Assembly: GCA_940671915.1 (NCBI GenBank)
Contig: CALNVZ010003425.1
Location: 39,839,086-39,903,085 of the forward strand
Origin: Paracentrotus lividus
Taxonomy: Eukaryota > Echinodermata > Echinoidea > Camarodonta > Echinidae
Length of the DNA stretch: 64,000 nucleotides
Direction of reading: 5' to 3'
Shown here: positions 48,351-59,034 of the stretch, in pieces
How positions within the stretch are numbered: the stretch's first letter is position 1
Layout of the letters: each line of letters opens with the position of its first letter
Translations under genes and position numbers: made by a program
The notes under the pieces: model-generated
What the model was told of the DNA's origin: nothing
Databases searched by the model: none
What the model saw: the letters and a program-made list of their open reading frames with translations, nothing else

Positions 48351-51176
48351 AGGATAGGATAGGATAGGATATAAACATTTATATAGCGCTCTCAGTTACT
48401 CATAGTGAGTTTCACAGCGCTTTACACTGTTCAATATACATGTAAATAAATATCATAATCATTTACAGTCTTCAAGTTCTTCTTGAACACCTCCAGTGAA
48501 GGGGACAAGCGAACAAATCGTGGTAGTTCGTTCCACAGCCTAGGTCCAGCAATCATATTAACGCATTGTCTCCGGATTTGCTGTTAGATCGTGGGACTTG
48601 TAGAAGGGTCCTGTCACTAGATGAACGTAGGCCATGTCTTGCAGACTGGTAAGGAATGATGAGCGAGCTTAAATAGGTAGGAGCCATTCCTTGCAAAAAT
48701 TTAAAGACAATCATCAACATTTTGAACTCAATGCGTTGTCCAATCGGGAGCCAATGAAGTTCCCTGAGCAGAGGTGTGACATGATCATACTTGCGGACCT
48801 TGAAGATGAGCTTAGCTGCCATGCCCGATTCTGCACCCTCTGAAGACGCTGGATCTGAGAAGAATTGGCACCATAAAGCAAAGAATTACCATAGTCCAAT
48901 CTAGATGAAATGATCGCTCGAACGGCGTCCACACATGCTTTCCTATCAATGAAAGGCCTGATACATGCTAAGTTCGATAGATGGTAATGCAATCGACGAC
49001 AGAGGTCCGAAATGTGACTGTCCATCTTCAATGCGGAGTCAAACTGCATACCCAAGTTCTTCGCTGTCAAACCTGGTCTGATTGAAATGTCCGAAATGGC
49101 AAGAGTGACATCTTCTATATGCTGGCGAGATCGTGGACTAGAAATAACTAAGAACTCATTTTTCTCGGTATTGAGCTTCAGCATGTTAGCTTCCATCCAC
49201 TTCTGCAAATGGTCGATGCAACTCGATAGCGTATGAAGGGCACGATTAACAGAATCAATGTTCTTTGGCTCTGCAAAAGCATATAGCGTAACATCATCAG
49301 CATACGAATGGGAGTGCACCCCATCATACAACCTGATTATATCTGGCAGCGGATGGGTATACATGCTGAAAAGTTGCGGGCCAACTACAGACCCTTGCGG
49401 CACACCGGAATCCAAGGACTGGGGAGTAGACAGTTCACGTGCTACTTTGCATCTGCTGAAGCGACGCGAAAGGTAAGAGTCAAACCAGGACTTAGCGGTG
49501 CCTTTAATGCAAAACACATTGGATAATCTGTCGAGCAAGATTTCATGGTCCACGGAGTCGAAAGCAGCCGATAGATCCAGCAAGACAACAAAGGCAACTC
49601 GTTTTTGATCCAAAGCCTGGAGAATATCATTTTTAACCTTTAACAGTGCCGTCTCCGTACTATGATGCTGTCGATACGCGGACTGACAATCTCTGTTCAG
49701 GTTATTTGATTCCAAGTGTTCCGACACCTGAGTCATAACTGCCTTCTCAATAACTTTGGACAGGAATGGAAGGTTCGAAACTGGACGATAGTTTCCAAGG
49801 TTATCCCGATCCAGATTGCTTTTCTTGATTATGGGTGTCACTATAGCTTCTTTCAGGCATCTTGGAAAGACTCCTGAATTCATGCAGTGATGACTTCACA
49901 ATGGACATGACATATGGCAAGAACATGCCAATATTCTCCTTCAGCATCCATACCGGGAGAGGATCTAGAGAGCATGATTTGCTGGGTGCCAACATGATTA
50001 TCCTTCGAACTTTGTCCACAGTGATGGTTTCAAACTCTGAGAAATTGGCAATAGCAAATGGAAGACCTCCAGCATCGTTAACCTCTATTCTGCCCACAGG
50101 AACACCTTCAACTTCTTTGGAAGATAGAGCTTCACGTATTTTCAAGACTTTTTCACCACCTTCTGATTGAAGTGAGCAGAAAATCTGTTTGCCAGATCAT
50201 TAGCTGAGACATGGCCTGGAAGAACTGACGGAGATCTGTTCAAGAGAGAATTCAGGACGCGAAAAACTGTCTTGATGTCAGCGTCGCGCAGCTGATCTTT
50301 GTAGTACGAAGACTTCGCTTCAAGCACGAGTCTACTCAGAATATGAATCTGATCCAAGTACTTCTTGTAGTCCTCACATTTGCGACTCTTACGCCAGGAT
50401 CGTTCAAGCCTACGTCGGATACGTCTAGCTTCATAGATTTCATCAGTATACCATGCTGGACGAGAACTCAATTTGTGCTTCCTTTCGCTGACAGGGCACA
50501 CATCATCAAGGACTTTGGTTATGGCATTGTTAAAGAATGTAGTCTGGTCATCAGGTGGGCTATCAAACGGGAACTGCACAAATGCATCAGCAATCCTGGT
50601 TTCAAAGTCCTCTTTTTTCAAGCTGCGGTAATTTCGTGAGACAGACGTTATATACTGCATTTCTGGCTTAGCTATATCCAAAACAAAGCTGACAATATGA
50701 TGATCAGAGTAAGCTTTTTCATGTACTCTGTAGTATTTCACGAATGAATCATTGTTAGCTTTTGAGATGACTAAATCCAGGGTGTGGCCATGCTTGTGTG
50801 TAGAACCGTGAACATGCTGTTGAAGGCCAGCTTCCCCAAGAGATGACATGAACTGAACTGCATCAGGCTTAGCTAAAATGTCCACATGCACGTTGAAATC
50901 TCCAAGTAACAGGATTTTAAACGGACGTGTGGTGAGCTCTTTGACGAGCTCATCAAAATCATCCAGGAAATCACTAGTTCTACGGCCATTACGCATTGAT
51001 GGTGGGGCCTATAGATCAATACATAACACACCGTCTTGGAAGGGTCCGTAACACATACTCGCTCGTAAGTATCATGCTCAGGCTCAATCTTCACAATACT
51101 CAGGTTAAGACCAGTCCTGTAGATAACAGCTACTCCCCCATGGGCATCATTCCTTCCTCGTGATGCATTGATGAAG
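48351..51176 (-). mobile_element. 5'-truncated L2/chicken-repeat-1-like LINE with endonuclease and reverse transcriptase, frameshifted
   Basis: On the minus strand, 51094 to 50142 encodes an apurinic-type endonuclease: LLLGDFN, then GHTLDLVIS and YSDHHIVSFVL near its end. 49883 to 48714 encodes reverse transcriptase: NYRPVSNLP, LLDLSAAFDSVDH, SGVPQGSVVGPQLF, and the catalytic YADD at about 49293-49304. The C-terminal part (REVLHWLPI-like HWLPIGQRIEFK) continues in another frame at 48822-48553. At least three frame changes make it inactive. The 3' end is AT-rich with a TATATAGCGCT-like phrase and a tail of four AGGAT units (48351-48370 as read on plus). It lies inside the tandem array. Confidence 0.9.
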
Positions 51177-52171
51177 GTACATAATTATCAATTCTACTCT
51201 ATGTAAAATGTAAAGTTAACGTATACCAATGTGCGGCATTAAATCGTAATTAAACAAGGCGCGTCCATTATCTAAGAGGCCAGACGCAACGAAGTGACGT
51301 TGGAAATACGGCTGAGAAGCGCAGAAATCTATACAGCTGGCTGCAATAATAAATTAGCTCACAAAAACTCGCTTAAGAAGACTTCCCTGCAGCTGGAATG
51401 GAATTGTCCGTTCGGTTCAGCAATCTACTCGTACGTGGAGATGAAAGAAATTGATGAACTTTTATCATGTTGTTAGTTAATAGATTCTCCAGACCAGATG
51501 GAGGAAATACACATTTGGGCAAGCTTATAACATTATTGTAATGAAGTTGTAATCAGAATCTTTATTTCACATTGATTGATGTTCCAAACGATTATTGATA
51601 TAAGTAGTGATCTTGTCACCTCTTGCGAAGACGCCGTCCACATGCGATATGCATGTGATATGCGGAAATATCGACCCATCGAGTAAAGATTCTATTGTGA
51701 TAAGGTTCAAAGTGACAGGACTTTTTCTTAACCAATCGAAATGAATGTACCATCTTTGGAAAACTGAGAATTCAAGCTTTTAAAAACTGCTTGATCATTA
51801 AGGTGTAATATAATTATGCGTTATCCAGGAAGATGATTATGTGGCGTATGAGCTATTTTGAGAGCAAAATTGGCCATATTGTACAGGAATTTGATCTGAC
51901 TAGGATTTCGAATTGACACAAGTGACAGGACTTTTTTTCCCCTTTGCAATAAGTTATTCCTATTTTTGAAAAAATCAGACTCTTAGCGTATTTATTCAAG
52001 TTGATCATTTCTTTGAAAAGGTAGTTGCTCGCCATAATCAAGAAAACAAAGTGAAAAAACTGTGCAAAATACAAAATGTCAATGGCAGCGTTCGCTTTGC
52101 GTAGAGTGATAGCGCCCTCTTCCTCTTAAGTTTACAACTAGAATTGATATGTAACCCAAAGGGTGTTGACC
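51177..52171. other. Unassigned insert between LINE 5' break and tandem-unit remainder
   Basis: About 1 kb that is absent from the other array units. It contains two GTGACAGGACTTTTT copies (near 51713 and 51923), but no coding sequence or clear ends. It may be another truncated insertion or the unmatched 5' part of the LINE. Confidence 0.4.
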
Positions 52172-53285
52172 TCTTCAAATTGAAGCGCATCTTTTAGAAC
52201 ATAATGCGCGCGCGTAAGTACGCGCATTAAGGAATTACGCGCGCGCAAAAATTTAAAATATTCAAAATCACTTTATGGCTGAGTACGTTTCAGGTCATTT
52301 TGGGCATTTCAAAAAAAAATGCGCGCGCACGATTTTGCGCGCATTAATGCGCGTCGGCGAAGAATGCAGCTTGAGATCATTGATTTTTTGCTCTTAAAGT
52401 AATCTTGATAATATTGACAACAATTTGACACCATAATCACTACTTTTTAGACTATTCATAACCAAATGATGGTCTGTTCAAGTTGGAACTACGCGCACGC
52501 GAATTTTGTCAATTTTGCCAAAATATGCCATTTTGTGGCCAAAAACATGCCTACACAAAATCCTTAATAATTCTCCAGGATGAACGGCAACCCCAATTAT
52601 CTTTTCAGAGTTGGATACACCATCAATTGCAAATACATTTTCTTGGCGTCAAAAATTGTCGCCAAATGAGCCGTGGCTGGTCTCAAATTGAAGAGCGTCA
52701 TGTTTCTAACAAAAAATAATTTGACAGCCTATTTGATAAATGCTTTTAACAGGTTGAAAATTTTTAAAAACCGGTGCGTCAAAATCTTAAAATGCTCAAA
52801 ATCACCCCATATTCATACACAGTATGTTTCAGGCCATTTCAAGCATTTTGAAAGTTTCCGCGCGCCCGTGCGCGCTCTTTGTAAATCGCGTAAAACTCGG
52901 AATTTTTTTCTTGAGTGGCAATTTAAACACTTCTCTTAGGAGTTTCTATATATTTTAAATCGTTTCCAGCCTAACATACGGTCGCACGCGCTCATCAAAT
53001 TTCAAAATCCTCGCGTGCGTCAATGGGGCATATAACGCATAAACATAACAAAACATACGTCTTTATAATCCTCCATAGCAGAGAGGTCAAAACCCTATTT
53101 ATTTTTTAACATGTTCTCAAAGTTTATGACATAGTAAATATAATCCACTAATGAAATGTGGAGTCTAAGGAATAAAACATCGGCATATTCTCATGCAAAC
53201 CCAAAATTTCCTTCTTTTTTTTTCTTTTTTTTCAATCCAAATTAAAATCCAAACGTAGTTAACATGAGCATAAATATTGGTTGAT

Positions 53286-53495
53286 TTTCTCCCAAATGCT
53301 TTTCATCAGTTGAATTGTAAAAGGTAACTAAATGTAAATTCATCACATTACACATTTCATTTTCTTCTTTTTCAAAGAGTTTATTTCACTCTCTCTGTCC
53401 GTTTCACTTTTGTTCTCTCTCTCTCCAATTACCTATTGCTGCATACTTGTTTGCATTACACATACATATCACCGATAATTGTACGCATTATAATT
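53286..53495. repeat. Inverted-repeat partner of the right window edge
   Basis: TTTCTCCCAAATGCTTTTCAT through ATAATTGTACGCATTATAA is matched in inverse by 63748-64000. Both contain GTTTATTTCACTCTCTCT and GCATTACACATACATATCA. The right copy has about 30 extra bases near its outer end. Confidence 0.85.
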
Positions 53496-53670
53496 ATTTT
53501 TTTATTTGTTTTATATAATTGATGAAATTACACGTATATGTCATGAATGGGTAAAAACAATATGAAGAAAGGGAACGTGATCCAACCACGGCTGGAATAG
53601 GCTTCCTTCCATTATCAAAACATGTTAACTATTTTATTAGGAAGGATTTATTTATTTCTTTATTAATTGA

Positions 53671-55377
53671 CAGGGCCGTCACCAGCTTTTTTCTAGGGGA
53701 GGTGCGTTTCGGAGTCAATATCCATTTTAGGGGGCCGGGCGAAGCGACCAGGACCGCGTGAGCCTAGCGAGCGAGCAGGGGGGGGGGGGTGTTAGAGGGG
53801 GTGTCTCACGGCACCTCTTATACACCATGAGATTTTTCGTTTTTTCGCAATGAAAAAAAGGTAATTCCTTTTATGATGTAGGCCTAAACATGTGAGCGCG
53901 AAGCCCGAGAGGAGAGCTTTCTGTATATCGACTTTGAAGAAAAAGAATTTCGTTTAACCATTGTTTTGTGCCTTGTTTGCGAGCGCCAAGCGCGAGCCGA
54001 AAATTTGGCCTTATAACCACATGAAGCATTGTTATTTTTACACATTATTGTGCGACATACTTCTTAATTAAAGGTCTGTTTATAATGTTCTAAATAAATG
54101 TCTTATATCATTTCTGAACGAACGTGATGAAGTCAGTGTATTATGTTTGATCATTGTCTTCTATTTGCTTGCGACGCGAAGCGCGAGCCGGAAATTTTGC
54201 CTTATAATGACTTTTTTTTTAAAGTCCCACGAGCTGATAATCACCGCCCTTTAACAAAATGCGAGAGCGCAAGCGAAATTAAATCCCATATAAAGATGTT
54301 CAATGTAAATGATTGTAGTCTCTTTCGGGAAATGATAATTCCTTTTTTAAGCATACAACAACACGAAGCGGGGCAAAAAGCTTTCAAAATAATTATACCT
54401 ATTTGAAGAAAGAATATTTTGTTTATTAATTGTCTTATTTTTTTTTTGGTTGGCGAGCGCGAAGCGCGGGCCGCAAATTTGGTACATAACAACATGAAGG
54501 TATTGTATTTCACACAATTTTCCCCTTACTTCTTTTAAATTCCTTTAGGAGCTGATAACCCCCGCCCTTTGACAAATGCGAGCGCCAAGCGCGAATGAAA
54601 ATCACATTGGTTAGTAGTATATAAATTTAATGTTTGTAATCCCTTTCTGAATATGATGATGATTTTTGTAAGCATACAAGCGCGAAGCGCGAGCGGAAAA
54701 TCGTACGTAGAGAACTGAAAACGAAGTATTAATCATTGCTTTTGTTGTTTTTTATTTCCAAAGTTTATAGCATACATGCATGCCCAACATTTTTTGTTAT
54801 AATGAAACTGAATGCAGGCAGTTAAAACTTTTTTTTCAACTAACTGACTAAAGCATTCTCCTAAAATTGATGATAATTTTTGTAATAGAATTAGACAACC
54901 ATAGGAGAGAGCGAAAAAATAAAAATAATGCAATTTCTTTAGCATTTAGGAGTCATCAAATTTATTTGTAACTCTATCTTAAAAGAAATGTAGGCCTAAT
55001 CCTTAGAGAAAAAAAGTTTCGAGGGCGAAGCGAGAGAAAAATTACGTAATTTGGAGATATGTCGGGTGCTGCAGGGATATGATGTCCAAAGAAGGAGCGG
55101 AGAGCAAAATACTACAACTTTATATCTCTATCACATTTCGAATTAGTGCGCCGGTTAGTCTTGATAGGTGCCGGTGTTCGAAACAAGCGGGACTGATTAG
55201 TACCCCCCGCACCCACCGCACCCCCTCCCCTGGCGACGACCATATATATTTTTTGCTCCTCTTTCGCATCCCTCTTTTTTTCTCTCTCTTTCTTCTCTTT
55301 TCCCTTTTTTTTTTTTTTTTTTTTGTTCTGAAGGGGGGTGTGTTCGCACCCTCCGACCCCCCCTGGCGACGGCCCTG
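53671..55377. mobile_element. 1.7 kb TIR element with 5-bp target duplication and GCGAAGCGCGAGC words
   Basis: Ends CAGGGCCGTCACCAG and CTGGCGACGGCCCTG are near-perfect inverse, and ATTGA flanks both sides. The interior repeats GAGCGCGAAGCGCGAGCC-like words about six to eight times (53890, 53990, 54178, 54455, 54585, 54685), spaced by AT-rich DNA. No transposase frame seen. The right part (55195-55370) has a second CCCTGGCGACGACC, suggesting a nested or doubled end. Confidence 0.75.
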
Positions 55378-55781
55378 ATTGATAAAACAATACTCTGCAT
55401 CTAATCAGTCAATATCGCAGCTTCCTGAAAGTTGAAATAACAGGAAGTTATTTCCGAATCAAAGGAAACATATTTTGGTGCAAACAAACTTGAATGTCTC
55501 CACGTTTATCCTGATGCTTTTAAAATTCTGTTTTTTTTTTTTTTTTCTTTAATTGGGGTTTAACATATTCCTGACGTGTCAGGATTTCGTTCCCTCCCCC
55601 TCTTTACGTTAATAATTACATTTACGTACGTTAATTACAATAGGGGATTTTCGAATTGTGTCGAGGTTGAGAGTTTATACAACGATTTCTGGACAAATAA
55701 TAATTATATCCTATAATAGTTGCTTGAGTGCTCTGGTCGATAGGCTGAACTTAACTTAAAATGCTTCGTTCGGCCGACCAG

Positions 55782-56818
55782 TCGAGAGCAAAGAGTAGCA
55801 GGATATATTGGAACTCCATTCGTAAAGAAGGCGCCATTATTTTTTCTTATTATTTGTGAAAAGATTCAATTTTTTTTTTTTTTTCTTTATACCTCAAAAG
55901 AGGGGTTTATTCAATAATTCTTCCTGCATAACATTGATAACAATCAATACAATCATGGTAATGATTAACAATGTAGGCTTTTCTTTTCTTTACATAATTT
56001 TCTCATTTACAATGATATTTTCGATTTCACTTTCAAAGATATATCTCAGTCTAAGTTTGCGAGTATCAAACATAAGATTCAATTGTTACCCTCTCATCCT
56101 CATAGAGGCAGCATGTCTATAAGAGTTAGTAAGAAAAAAGTCTCATTATTAGTTGTCTTTAGTAGAGCGGATTAGCCGAATAATTGTGCAATTTTTGACT
56201 AAAGCATGAAATTCTATACCAATATATGTACATGCATAACTTTCATTTTTAAGATCGGGAGGTAAGTCAGGTTTGACCTCTGATGACCTCCAGAGGTCAA
56301 TGACCTTAAAATATCAAAATTTTGATATTGGCGTCAATTCCTTGTGAATGACATGGTAGTAATAAAGGAAACATGCATTCATGTTACAATCAAGTATTAT
56401 GGTTATATCTCAATTTGCAGAGACATCTCCGATCTTTTTTTTCCGTCGCGGAGACGTTTCAGAGAAAGTCTCCGAGACAATTTTCAATACCGTCTCAAAG
56501 TAGTCCAAGCCGTCTCCAAAACTCGAGGGGCGTCTCCATGACAAATCTATACCACATGACGAATCTAAACCACTTGACAAATCTTCCACAAGTCACGGGG
56601 ACGTCTCCGAGACATCTCAGAGACGTCTCCGCGACAAGTTTCGAAACCATCTCCAAGCCATTTCCAAACAGCCTCAAGAAGTCCAAATCCGTCTCAAAGT
56701 AGTTTCGGGATTCTGAGACTCATGAAACTTCTGGTGACTGAGGAGACGTCTTGGAAACGTCTCAGAGACTCTCTGCGACAAGTTCAAAACGTCTCCAGGC
56801 GTTTCCAAACCGTCTCAA
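55782..56818 (+). repeat. Direct duplicate block, copy 1
   Basis: From TCGAGAGCAAAGAGTAGCA to CAAACCGTCTCA, nearly identical to 57401-58445 with scattered one-base indels. Contains GACCTC/GAGGTC half-site words at about 56270-56305 and the small fold-back element starting at 56397. Confidence 0.9.
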
Positions 56819-56871
56819 AGTAGTCCCAAATCCGTCTCAAAGTAGTTTCAGCGAAGTGAGATACACCATAA
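56397..56871. mobile_element. Small member of the GTCTC fold-back family
   Basis: Starts TTATGGTTATATCTCA and ends with the inverse of TTATGGTGTATCTCACTTCG. These are the same termini as the 4.2 kb element at 39199-43370. The interior is a dense array of GTCTCC-N-GAGAC words. 475 bp. Frames such as 56495-56686 (minus) are by-products of the array. Confidence 0.85.
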
Positions 56872-57375
56872 GTAATCATAAACAGGGTTTTAGATTTGAA
56901 CTCTCAGAACAATGAAAGGTCAATGACCTCGAAACTTAAAATATGATGATGAATATGATGTATATTGTTTAAGGAGGACATTTGCTATGGTGTAATATTT
57001 TAATTTTTGTTAAAGTGGGACGTCTTTATATTTCTCGAGGCAATTGCTTCTCAATTACAGATTCTTACCTTTCATCTTTTGAGGATTGTAAAAGGTCATT
57101 GACCTCAAAATTGATATTTTCAATGTTGGTTATTAAAATGTTGGTAATTTCATGTGCAATCCATGCATTTAGACTGTTGCAGTTTCCTGTTCCAAAGAGC
57201 ATTGGTAGCTATCAACAAGTTATACGTTGACATCTGACATTGTCGTTAGACCAAAGGTTTTCAAATACTATTAAAGTCTAGGCATGTCACTCAATAAATG
57301 ACAATACGTCTTCCAGTAGCTGATGGCTAGGATTTCCCCCCATCCCATATTTACACGAGGAGCTGGAGGTGGATA

Positions 57376-57400
57376 NNNNNNNNNNNNNNNNNNNNNNNNN
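57376..57400. other. Assembly gap (25 N)
   Basis: A short, fixed-looking run of N lies between the two halves of the direct duplication, directly before the second copy. Confidence 1.
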
Positions 57401-58445
57401 TCGAGAGCAAAGAGTAGCAAGGATATATTGGAACTCCATTCGTAAAGAAGGCGCCATTATTATTCTTATTATTTGTGAAAAGATTCAATTTTTTTTTTTT
57501 TTCTTTTATACCTCAAAAGAGGGGTTTATTCAATAATTTCCTTCTGCATAACATTGATAACAATCAATACAATCATGGTATGATTAACAATGTAGGCTTT
57601 CTTTTTCTTTTACATAATTTCTCATTTACAATGATATTTTCGATTTCACTTTCAAAGATATATCTCAGTCTAAGTTTGCGAGTATCAAACATAGATTCAA
57701 TTGTTACCCTCTCATCCTCATAGAGGCAGCATGTCTATACAGAGTTAGTAAGAAAAAGTCTCATTATTAGTTGTCTTTAGTAGAGCGGATTAGCCGAATA
57801 ATTGTGCAATTTTTGACTAAAGCATGAAATTTCTACCAATGATAGTACATGCCATAACTTTCATTTTAAGATCGGGAGGTAAGTCAGGTTTGACCTCTGA
57901 TGACCTCCAGAGGTCAATGACCTTAAAATATCAAAATTTTGATATTTGGCGTCAATTCCCTGTGAATGACATGGTAGTAATAAAGGAAACATGCATTTCA
58001 TGTTACAATCAAGTATTATGGTTATATCTCAATTTGCAGAGACATCTCCGATACTTTTTTTCCGTCGCGGAGACGTTTCAGAGAAGTCTCCGAGACAATT
58101 TTCAATACCGTCTCAAAGTAGTCCCAAGTCCGTCTCCAAAACTCGAGGGGCGTCTCCATGACAAATCTATACCACATGACGAATCTAAACCACTTGACAA
58201 ATCTTCCACAAGTCACGGGGACGTCTCCGAGACATCTCAGAGACGTCTCCGCGACAAGTTTCGAAACCATCTCCAAGCCATTTCCAAACAGCCTCAAAGA
58301 AGTCCAAATCCGTCTCAAAGTAGTTTCCGGGATTCCTGAGACTCATGAAACTTCTCGGTGACTGAGGAGACGTCTTGGAAACGTCTCAGAGACATCTCTG
58401 CGACAAGTTTCAAAACCGTCTCCAGGCCGTTTCCAAACCGTCTCA
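57401..58445 (+). repeat. Direct duplicate block, copy 2
   Basis: Begins at the first base after the 25-base N gap and repeats 55782-56818. It carries a second copy of the small GTCTC element from 58016, cut before its right terminus. Confidence 0.9.
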
Positions 58446-58525
58446 TATATTCATAATTCCCCCACTATACAGCTCTTCGCCGTGTGAACAGTCCGTGTTT
58501 TAAAGTATCAGTAGGGAACAGCATT

Positions 58526-58690
58526 GGCCCATATTCTGCTACGGAGACGAGTTTGGATGCGTCGCAAGTTCGTAAATCTATTGTGCGATTAATGCGAACC
58601 TTTTGTTTGATGCGTGGTCACACCAAATAGAGTTGGTACGAAGATTGCGACTGCGTACAAACTTAGTTCTTCATAGCAGAATATGGGCCT
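58526..58690. mobile_element. MITE with GGCCCATATTCTGCTA ends
   Basis: GGCCCATATTCTGCTACGGA at the left is inverse to TCATAGCAGAATATGGGCC at the right; about 165 bp. The terminal phrase is shared in style with the element at 36408. Confidence 0.8.
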
Positions 58691-59034
58691 AATGTTAGGT
58701 ATTATTTCTGCAAAAATTAAATGTCATGCATTTGTATATATTAAAGCAATATTCTGATTAATTTGGTGTCTATGACAGGAAAATAATGATATGAGTTGGG
58801 CGCAGATATTTGATTATAGCTGGGGAAGATCGGAATTAAACTTTGAATTGGATTCGACGAAATAATGCGCATTTCACTAGTACTGGCCAAAGCTAATGGT
58901 GAGCCATCTTATCAATATCACTGCACTGAACAGAGGGTAAAATGGTCAATATTTTAGATTATTTGCTCACTGTCCTGTTAATTATATCATTAAATGGGTA
59001 GCATAGTGCGCAGGAAGAAAACTATTATCACTAC

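Larger units (their letters stand above)
45865..52660. repeat. Tandem array of a 1.1-1.2 kb unit, split by a LINE
   Basis: Units start with ATGTACACTTT(C/T)TGTGTAG at 45865, 47033 and 48135, periods 1168 and 1102. The 66-base difference is a local doubling of GGTGGTATGTACGTA...CGAATCTTC at 46887-46995. Unit 3 stops at 48350, where a LINE begins. The array phase resumes at 52172 with TCAAATTGAAGCGCATCTTT and ends near 52660. Each unit start carries CACGTGACGTCATC and, about 130 bases on, alternating CG/GC palindromes. Confidence 0.9.

Noticed and set aside
56373-58361. Frames of 60-170 residues with VSKLVAETSLRCLGD-like peptides, seen also at 43125-43337
   Set aside because: They come from GTCTC/GAGAC word arrays of the fold-back family, which by chance stay open in one frame.
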